Source of the DNA: Armatimonadota bacterium
Lineage (GTDB): Bacteria > Sysuimicrobiota > Sysuimicrobiia > Sysuimicrobiales > Kaftiobacteriaceae
Reading direction: 5' to 3'
Length of the DNA: 5,852 nt
NCBI GenBank assembly: GCA_020028535.1
Contig: JAIBHM010000118.1
Coordinates: forward strand, 1-5,852
Part shown: positions 1 to 5,440 of the stretch, piece by piece
Numbering within the stretch: position 1 is the stretch's first letter
Layout of the letters: every line of letters begins with the position of its first letter
The notes under the pieces: generated by a model
Told to the model about the DNA's origin: nothing
The model's database searches: none
Seen by the model: only the letters and a program-made list of their open reading frames with translations
Made by a program: the position numbers and the translations under genes

Positions 1-1
1 C

Positions 2-1003
2 ATCGCTCGCTTGGAAGCGGCCGAACCGTTGGCGCAGGTGGCGCAGGCAGAGCAATCTGTCAGGCAGGCCCGGGCCGGTCAGGAGCTCGCGCGGGCGCGA
101 CTTGCGGCGACCGTGAGCGGAGCACGATCTCAGGAGCGCGCCCTGGCCGAGAACGCGGTGCGACAGGCGGAAGCGAATTTGAGGAATGCCGAAGCCGAGG
201 CGGCACGGATGCAGCAGCTCTTCGAAGCCGGCGCCGTGAGCCGGCAACAGTTGGATGCAGCATTGCTGCAACGCGACGTCGCCAGCACACAGCTGGAGTC
301 TGCTCGACAGCAGTTGAGTTTGGTGCAGACCGGCGCTCGCCCGGAAGACGTGCGGATGGCGCGGGCTCAGGTCGAGCAGGCGGACGCCGCCTACGCCGCG
401 GCCGTAGCGTCACTTAACCTGGCCCGTGCGCAGTTGAGCAGTGCGACGGTACGCGCCCCGTTTGCCGGCCGTATCGCAGAGATTCCGGTCAGTCTCGGCG
501 AGTTCGTATCGCCGGGGGACAGTATCGCGACGCTGTATGACGACCAGCGGCTCGAGGTCGAAGTCGCGGTCGGAGAGCGCGACCTCCAGCTCGTGCGCCC
601 CGGCGCCGTCGTCACCCTGACGCCCGAGGCGCTGCCGGGCCGTATGCTGCGAGGCGCCGTCCGGCTCGTGCTGCCGGCAGCCGATCCGGCGAGCCGCTCA
701 GCGAAGGTACGCATCAGGCTGATCGATCCACCTTCCGGCCTGCTCCCCGGGACCTTTGTGCGCGCCTCGATCGTGGTGGAGCAGCACGTCGCTGCCCTGG
801 TGATCCCACGGCAGGCGCTGCGCGGTAGCAACGGGGTGGCAGTCGTGCAGGGTGGTGTCGTGCGGCTGCGCACTGTGACGATTGGATTGCAGCACGGAGC
901 ACTCGTCGAGGTCACGTCGGGGCTCCGTGAGGGTGAGCAGGTGATTGTGCTCGGTCCAGAAACGCTGAGCGATGGACAGCCGGTCAGGACTGTGGCGCAC
1001 TGA
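2..1003 (+). CDS. Periplasmic adaptor subunit (HlyD/MFP family) of RND efflux pump, 5'-partial
   Basis: This is the periplasmic adaptor that would bridge the downstream RND pump to an outer-membrane channel. The frame is open to the left edge (I-A-R-L-E...), so the N-terminus, with signal peptide or lipoprotein anchor and first lipoyl half, lies outside; TTG at 11 is not a credible start. Counting from the codon at 11: residues 2-145 are an Ala/Gln/Arg-rich coiled-coil hairpin. Its tip has R66-x3-L70-x6-S77, the TolC-docking motif known from AcrA-type adaptors. The second lipoyl half follows (TVRAPFAGRI at 146-155, GEFVSPGD at 163-170), then a beta-barrel (about 180-255) and a membrane-proximal domain to residue 330. 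Each hairpin arm is about 65-70 residues, roughly double that of AcrA. The stop overlaps the pump start by one base, implying co-transcription. Family assignment is firm; the exported substrate cannot be read from the sequence. Confidence 0.93.
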   Translation: MARLEAAEPLAQVAQAEQSVRQARAGQELARARLAATVSGARSQERALAENAVRQAEANLRNAEAEAARMQQLFEAGAVSRQQLDAALLQRDVASTQLESARQQLSLVQTGARPEDVRMARAQVEQADAAYAAAVASLNLARAQLSSATVRAPFAGRIAEIPVSLGEFVSPGDSIATLYDDQRLEVEVAVGERDLQLVRPGAVVTLTPEALPGRMLRGAVRLVLPAADPASRSAKVRIRLIDPPSGLLPGTFVRASIVVEQHVAALVIPRQALRGSNGVAVVQGGVVRLRTVTIGLQHGALVEVTSGLREGEQVIVLGPETLSDGQPVRTVAH

Positions 1004-1005
1004 TG
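1001..1005 (+). promoter_or_regulatory. TGATG stop/start overlap, adaptor to pump
   Basis: The adaptor stop TGA (1001-1003) and the pump ATG (1003-1005) share the A. The only Shine-Dalgarno-like sequence upstream is AGGA at 986-989, about 13 bases from the ATG and thus badly placed. Translation of the pump therefore probably depends on ribosomes finishing the adaptor (termination-reinitiation), which would keep the two subunits in fixed proportion. The overlap is seen directly; the coupling is inferred. Confidence 0.75.
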
Positions 1006-4000
1006 TCGCTCTCGGCCCTTTCGATCCGCCGGCCGGTCCTCGTGTTGATGCTCATCACGTTCCTGGCGGTGATGGGACTCATTTCCTACTTCCGTCTGCC
1101 GGTGGAACTGTTCCCGAGCGTGCAGTTCCCGTTTGTGACAATCCTCACGTCGTATCCCGGTGCCGGGCCGGAAGAGGTTGAGACGCTCATCAGCAGACCG
1201 CTCGAAGAGCAGGTCAGTTCCCTCACGAATGTGCGGCGGGTTGTGTCGACATCGGCCGAGGGATCATCGATCGTCGGCATCGAGTTCAATCTGGGGACGG
1301 ACCTTGCGGCGGTGACCGCGGACGTCCGACAGCGGGTGGATCTCGTCAAAGGGTCGTTCCCCCGTGACGCCGACGACCCCACCGTTCAGAAATTTGATTT
1401 CAGCACGCAGCCGATCATGTTGCTGGGGATGGGGGGCGAACTCGGCGGGTTTGAGTTGCGCCGGCTCGCCGAGAATGTCGTCAAGCCGCGGTTCGAGCGC
1501 GTGCCCGGCGTGGCGGCCGTCAACATCACCGGCGGGCGCATCCGCGAAATCCGGATCGAAGTCAGTCAGGACCGGCTACGGGCCCACGGCCTCTCGGCCC
1601 TGGACATTGTCAACGCCCTCCAGCGCGAGAACCTCAACGTGCCCAGCGGCATCATCCGTCAGGGCCAGCAGGAGTTTCTCGTCCGCGTCGTCGGCGAGCT
1701 CAAGACGCTTGAAGAAATTGCCGACATGGGTATCGCGCGCCCTGGCGCGTTGCCGGTGCGTCTGGGCGACCTCGCCGTGATTCGCGACACATTCAAGGAC
1801 CCCGATCGGCTCACGCATCTCAATGGTCATGAGAGCGTGGGCATCGGCGTCCAGAAGCAGGCCGGCGCCAACACGGTCAGTGTGGCCGACGGCGTGACCG
1901 CGGCGATCGCGCAGCTCAAACCGGCGCTGCCGCCGGGGGTCGACATCGCGGTGGCGCGGGATGACTCGCTCCTCATCCGCGACTCCGTCAACGACGTTCA
2001 GGGCAACCTGATCCTCGGCTCGATCCTGGCCACGGTCGTGGTGTTCCTGTTCCTCCACAACATCCGCAGCACGGCGATCATTGCGCTCGCGCTCCCGGCG
2101 GCGATTGTCGCCACCTACATCCTCATGTACTTTGCCGGCTTCTCGCTCAACATCATCTCGCTGCTCGGGTTGGCCATCGCGATTGGATTGATGGTCGATA
2201 ACGCCATCGTGGTCAACGAAAACATCAACCGGCACCTTGAGGAGGAGCGTGATCCGAAGGCTGCCGCCCGGCGGGGCGCGGCGGAGATCGAGCTGGCCGT
2301 GCTGGCCAGCAACCTGGCGAACGTCGCGGTGTTTATCCCCATCGCATTCATGCGCGGCCTGGTCGGACAGTTCTTCCGCCAGTTCGGGTTGACGGTCGTG
2401 TTCGCCAACCTGTTCAGCATCTTGATTGGATTTACGCTGACCCCAATGCTGTCCAGCCGCTGGCTCCGTCCACAATCCGACGGCGTCGGGGAAACAGGCA
2501 TTCGCGGGCGGGTCAACCGGTTCTTTGCGCGCTGGGACCGGGCGTACGATCGCTTCGCCGCGCGCTACCGCGGCGCGTTGAGCTGGGCGCTGTTGCACCG
2601 CGGACGCGTGCTTCTGATCGCAGGGATCCTCTTTGTCGGCAGCATTGCGCTGGTCGCCTCCCCGCTGATCGGGAAAGAGTTCTTCCCCCAGGGCGACTTC
2701 GGGCAATTCCAGGTCGACATCTCACTTCCACCTGGTGTGTCCCTCGCCCAAACCGACCGCGCCACCGCCGCGGTCGAGCAGCAGATCGCGAAATTGAAAG
2801 AGGTCGACGCATCCTTCACCATTGTCGGCGGCTCCGATACCGGCTTCGGATTCACTGAAGTCGGCACCCATCGTGCGCAGATCTTCGTCAACCTTGTGCC
2901 TCGTGAACAGCGTGCGCGCTCGCATGAGGAAGTGATGGCCGACCTGCGGACGAAGGTGCGTCACGTCGCTGCCGCGACGATCAAGATTGGTGCACAGGGC
3001 GTTGCCGGTGGCGCAGCGCCGGTGATGATTGAGGTCACCGGACCCGATCCGGCCGTACTCGATCGCCTGGCGATGCAGGTGAAAGACATCGTGGCGGCCA
3101 CGCCCGGGACTACAAACGTGGATACCAGCCTGCGGACCGGCAAGACGGAAGTACAGGTCCGGCTGGACCGCGCGCGGCTTGCGTTGTTCGGGCTGTCGAC
3201 GGCGGACATCGGGGACCAGTTGCGGACCAACATTGAGGGCACGCCGATGACACACTACCGCGTCGCCGGCGACGAGTTTGATATCACGGTCCGCGCGCAA
3301 ACTGCCGACCGGGACGCGCTCGAGAAGTTGGGCGAGATGCGCGTCGGCGCGGTGAACGGTGCGGCCATCCAGTTGAGTGACGTGGCCACACTGCAGCTTC
3401 GGCGCGGTCCGGTCACCATCGACCGGCTCAATCGCCAGCGCCTGGTAAACGTCTATGCCTCCCTGGCGGGTCGCCCGCTGGGGGCGGTCGTCTCCGAGAT
3501 CCAAGCGAAGATGAGATCTGTGACCGTCCCGCCGGCGTATAGCGTGCGGTTCGGCGGCGAGGCGGAGTTCCAGCAGGAAGCATTTGGGGACATGTTCTTT
3601 GCGCTAGGGCTGGGTATGCTGCTCGTCTACATGACGATTGCCGCTCAGTTCGAGTCATTGCGCAACCCGCTGGCGATTATGTTCAGCGTGCCGCTGGCCG
3701 GGATCGGCGTATTCCTGATCCTGCTGATCAGCCGCACGACCGTGAACCTGATGTCGCTGCTCGGGATCATCATGCTGGCCGGTATCGTAGTGAACAACGC
3801 GATCCTGCTCATCGAGTTTACGACGCAGTTACGCGAGCGCGGGCTGCCGCGACGCGAAGCGCTGTTGCAGGCGGGGCAAACACGCCTGCGGCCCATCCTC
3901 ATGACCGCGCTCGTGTCGATCATGGGAGGTTTGCCCGTGGCTCTCGGGTTGGGCGCAAGCGGCGCAGAGATCCGGCGCCCGCTCGGCATCGCCGTTCTCG

Positions 4001-4164
4001 GGGGCATGTTCACTTCCACCTTCCTGACGCTGTTTGTCATTCCAGTGATGTACACCCTGCTCGAGGATCTCCAGCTGCGCGTATGGCGCCGCAGGGCCGT
4101 GCCGACCGGTGCCGTTCAGCCCGTCGCCGGAGCGGCAGACGGGGACGACACGCAACCACGGTAG
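1003..4164 (+). CDS. RND efflux transporter permease, AcrB-like (HAE-1 class)
   Basis: Inner-membrane proton-driven pump that takes substrates from the periplasm or membrane and passes them to the adaptor/outer-membrane channel. At 1053 residues it has normal AcrB-like length and the duplicated RND plan. TM1 is at about 10-30, a first periplasmic porter/docking loop at 31-334, TM2-TM6 at about 335-480, TM7 at 534-554, a second loop at 555-863 and TM8-TM12 at about 864-1018. Family signatures include YPGAGPEEVE (51-60) and a switch-loop-like GFGF at 614-617. Aligned by eye to AcrB, the proton-relay residues are D399 (D407), N400 (D408), N931 (K940), R961 (R971) and T968 (T978). One acidic residue remains, and the second Asp and the Lys are Asn. 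CzcA/CusA-type metal-export signatures were not seen, so organic compounds are the more likely substrates, but specificity is unknown. The short C-terminal tail (1024-1053) is Ala/Arg-rich, and its stop codon lies in a repeat. Confidence 0.96.
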   Translation: MSLSALSIRRPVLVLMLITFLAVMGLISYFRLPVELFPSVQFPFVTILTSYPGAGPEEVETLISRPLEEQVSSLTNVRRVVSTSAEGSSIVGIEFNLGTDLAAVTADVRQRVDLVKGSFPRDADDPTVQKFDFSTQPIMLLGMGGELGGFELRRLAENVVKPRFERVPGVAAVNITGGRIREIRIEVSQDRLRAHGLSALDIVNALQRENLNVPSGIIRQGQQEFLVRVVGELKTLEEIADMGIARPGALPVRLGDLAVIRDTFKDPDRLTHLNGHESVGIGVQKQAGANTVSVADGVTAAIAQLKPALPPGVDIAVARDDSLLIRDSVNDVQGNLILGSILATVVVFLFLHNIRSTAIIALALPAAIVATYILMYFAGFSLNIISLLGLAIAIGLMVDNAIVVNENINRHLEEERDPKAAARRGAAEIELAVLASNLANVAVFIPIAFMRGLVGQFFRQFGLTVVFANLFSILIGFTLTPMLSSRWLRPQSDGVGETGIRGRVNRFFARWDRAYDRFAARYRGALSWALLHRGRVLLIAGILFVGSIALVASPLIGKEFFPQGDFGQFQVDISLPPGVSLAQTDRATAAVEQQIAKLKEVDASFTIVGGSDTGFGFTEVGTHRAQIFVNLVPREQRARSHEEVMADLRTKVRHVAAATIKIGAQGVAGGAAPVMIEVTGPDPAVLDRLAMQVKDIVAATPGTTNVDTSLRTGKTEVQVRLDRARLALFGLSTADIGDQLRTNIEGTPMTHYRVAGDEFDITVRAQTADRDALEKLGEMRVGAVNGAAIQLSDVATLQLRRGPVTIDRLNRQRLVNVYASLAGRPLGAVVSEIQAKMRSVTVPPAYSVRFGGEAEFQQEAFGDMFFALGLGMLLVYMTIAAQFESLRNPLAIMFSVPLAGIGVFLILLISRTTVNLMSLLGIIMLAGIVVNNAILLIEFTTQLRERGLPRREALLQAGQTRLRPILMTALVSIMGGLPVALGLGASGAEIRRPLGIAVLGGMFTSTFLTLFVIPVMYTLLEDLQLRVWRRRAVPTGAVQPVAGAADGDDTQPR

Positions 4165-4219
4165 CCTGGTAGCCAGGTAGCGAAAGCATGATTTTTGGCT
4201 ACCCGGATGGCTGGCTACC
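4160..4219. repeat. Imperfect inverted repeat of GGTAGCC units spanning the convergent gene ends
   Basis: The left arm (4160-4181) carries GGTAGC three times at 8-9 base spacing (4160, 4168, 4176). The right arm (4198-4219) is its inverted counterpart, and GGCTACCCGG occurs at 4197-4206 and again at 4213-4222. Folding the arms gives 17 Watson-Crick pairs and one wobble out of 22 around a 16-base loop. A second register pairs 4168-4176 perfectly with 4211-4219 (9 bp). A small hairpin CCTGG-TAG-CCAGG is also possible at 4165-4177. The pump stop (4162-4164) and the rhomboid stop (4199-4201 on the minus strand) are both TAGs inside the units. It may act as a bidirectional terminator, but the only T-run (4192-4196) is not directly next to a stem, so a standard intrinsic terminator is not established. 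Confidence 0.75.
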
Positions 4220-5302
4220 CGGCCACCGGTCTTGTGTCGCCCACCAGAAGGCCACGCCGACGGTCGCCCCGCCGAGGTGCGCCAGAGCTGAGACGTTGCT
4301 CGCGCCGCTGACCTGTTGGTACGCACCCAGCAGCTGTAACGCTACCCAGAGCAATCCCCAGGCATACGCCGGTATCTGGATCCACCGAAAATAGAGGAAG
4401 AACCGGAAGAGGATGCCGAGGCGTGCCTTCGGGAACCGCAGGATGTAGAACGCGAGGATCCCCGAGATCCCGCCGCTCGCGCCGATGACCGGAATCGTGG
4501 ACCGCGGGTCGAGCGCGATGTGAGCCAGATCGCCGAGTAGCGCCGCACCTGCAACCAGCAGCAAGTACCGCGCCGTACCGAGATAGTCTTCCACGTTGTC
4601 GCCGAACACCAGCAGGAAGTACATATTCCCGATGAGGTGCAGCAGGCTGCCGTGAAGCAAGAACGACGTGACGAAGGTCAGCCCACCGTGACGAATTGCC
4701 TGCGCCGGGATCAATCCATACTGCTCCACGGCCGTCTCGAGATTGAAGAACGCTCTGATACCGAAGGCCGCGATGAAGCCGATCAGCGTCCAGGTCGCGA
4801 CCGGCGCGCGCTTCAAGAAGGGCTGCTCGTATTCGACCGGCATGCCCACGAGCGCCGGCAGATATTTCCACCACTCGTCGGGTGCGTTGCTGCCCCGATC
4901 ACGCCGAGTTCGTTCCTTATCCGCTTCAATCTGCGCTATGGCCAGGATCTCTCGGGCCTGCTCCGGCAGCTGGGAGTCAGCAGGCCGAGCGGAAGTCACC
5001 ACTTCCGTATATTCTCCAGGATCGAACCAGACGAATTCACAGGCCCGGCACACGTCGAGAGTAATGTCGTCTGAGACAGGAGCTTCAGTCATGCTGCGGC
5101 CGCACGATGGGCACTCGCGACCGGGAACGCCTCCATCACGACGCGCCGGCGGCCACAGCCGGTTCACCGCCTCACTAAGAGCCGTCTTGCGCAGAAGACC
5201 GATGCTTACGGCACGGCCTCCGCACGATGGGCAGTGCCAGTAGACGCCCTGTGGAGACTGTGCACGGTCCAGTCCGTGACGGCAATGCGGGCAGGTGAAC
5301 AC
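4199..5302 (-). CDS. Zinc-ribbon/rhomboid-family intramembrane serine protease fusion
   Basis: A 367-residue membrane protein. The N-terminus has two CxxC...CxxC zinc ribbons: C4/C7/C24/C27 and C64/C67/C85/C88. The second, with CRACEFVWFDPGEY at 85-98, resembles the zf-TFIIB family. A charged linker (about 104-140) leads to the rhomboid domain. TM1 is at about 167-187, then HGSLLHLIGN (217-226) supplies the two His and the Asn equivalent to E. coli GlpG H145, H150 and N154. GASGG contains the likely nucleophile S276, and AHLGG the partner H342. Intact catalytic residues predict cleavage of transmembrane substrates within the inner membrane; the substrate is unknown. The start is GTG at 5300-5302: an in-frame TAG two codons upstream rules out an earlier start, and the first CxxC begins at residue 4. 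No strong ribosome binding site is visible. The last residues (PGSQPSG) and the stop are encoded by intergenic repeat DNA. It lies downstream of, and co-directional with, the cyclic-nucleotide protein gene. Confidence 0.93.
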   Translation of the reverse strand: MFTCPHCRHGLDRAQSPQGVYWHCPSCGGRAVSIGLLRKTALSEAVNRLWPPARRDGGVPGRECPSCGRSMTEAPVSDDITLDVCRACEFVWFDPGEYTEVVTSARPADSQLPEQAREILAIAQIEADKERTRRDRGSNAPDEWWKYLPALVGMPVEYEQPFLKRAPVATWTLIGFIAAFGIRAFFNLETAVEQYGLIPAQAIRHGGLTFVTSFLLHGSLLHLIGNMYFLLVFGDNVEDYLGTARYLLLVAGAALLGDLAHIALDPRSTIPVIGASGGISGILAFYILRFPKARLGILFRFFLYFRWIQIPAYAWGLLWVALQLLGAYQQVSGASNVSALAHLGGATVGVAFWWATQDRWPGSQPSG

Positions 5303-5321
5303 AGTCTAGTTCTGCCCGACA

Positions 5322-5345
5322 TGAAATTCTTGCAGTCGAATTTCA
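5322..5345. promoter_or_regulatory. Perfect palindrome TGAAATTC-N8-GAATTTCA upstream of the rhomboid gene
   Basis: Two 8-base arms, perfectly complementary, flank an 8-base spacer (TTGCAGTC). The element sits 20-43 bases upstream of the rhomboid GTG and is AT-rich in a GC-rich setting. The layout resembles a dimeric-repressor operator in general form (arms and spacer of similar size, as in CIRCE-type sites), but the sequence matches no operator I recognise. It could instead be an 8-bp hairpin in the leader mRNA. I see no convincing -35/-10 pair beside it. The palindrome is certain; a regulatory role is inference. Confidence 0.45.
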
Positions 5346-5368
5346 GTGTGGATCCGACGGCGAAGGGT

Positions 5369-5427
5369 GAAAGCGGAAAGCAGTAGGCAGCACAACTACT
5401 GCGTTCTGCCTACTGCCTTCTGCCTTC
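5369..5427. repeat. Long imperfect hairpin of inverted 7-base repeats
   Basis: Arms 5369-5390 and 5406-5427 pair at 19 of 22 positions around a 15-base loop. The inner 11 bp are perfect: GCAGTAGGCAG at 5380-5390 against CTGCCTACTGC at 5406-5416. Both arms are made of related 7-base units of the (T/C)-x-CTGCC kind, the left arm being the more degraded copy in inverse orientation. It begins 13 bases past the stop codon of the cyclic-nucleotide protein gene, so it may stabilise the mRNA 3' end or attenuate read-through into the rhomboid gene. No T-run follows on the minus strand, so it is not a classical intrinsic terminator. Confidence 0.7.
5397..5424. repeat. Tandem 7-base repeat, four units (two 14-base copies)
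   Basis: Units read TACTGCG, TTCTGCC, TACTGCC, TTCTGCC, that is, two 14-base copies differing at one position. The following TTCGTAG looks like a decayed fifth unit. This is the better-preserved arm of the hairpin at 5369-5427 plus part of its loop. Short GC-biased heptamer arrays of this kind are typical of dispersed intergenic repeats; copies elsewhere in this genome cannot be seen from the window. Confidence 0.7.
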
Positions 5428-5440
5428 GTAGTTTGAGAGT

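Noticed and set aside
11..1003. TTG at 11 as the true start of the adaptor
   Set aside because: The frame is open to the window edge, and the protein would lack a signal peptide and the first lipoyl half that every family member has. The gene is cut by the edge.
1576..2706. Long antisense open frame (376 codons) inside the pump gene
   Set aside because: It lies opposite a perfectly conserved RND sequence. Its translation is rich in Arg, Asp, Gln and His with no recognisable domain, typical of the shadow of a GC-rich gene.
2722..3504. Antisense open frame of 260 codons inside the pump gene
   Set aside because: Same reasoning: codon-bias shadow with no domain, membrane segment or plausible ribosome binding site.
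4637..5243. Plus-strand open frames opposite the rhomboid gene
   Set aside because: Low-complexity translations with no family resemblance; the minus-strand frame carries eight zinc-ribbon cysteines and the rhomboid catalytic residues.
5320..5322. Minus-strand ATG upstream of the rhomboid GTG as an alternative start
   Set aside because: It is 20 bases upstream and out of frame with the rhomboid, and the rhomboid frame has a TAG two codons before the GTG.
5322..5337. Sigma-54 (-24/-12) promoter suggested by TTGCA at 5330-5334
   Set aside because: No GG dinucleotide at the required upstream spacing on either strand.
5369..5427. Classical intrinsic terminator after the cyclic-nucleotide gene
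   Set aside because: The hairpin is good but no U-run follows it on the minus strand; kept as a repeat/hairpin only.
5369..5427. CRISPR array suggested by repeated units
   Set aside because: Units are only 7 bases, directly tandem, with no spacers and no cas genes nearby.
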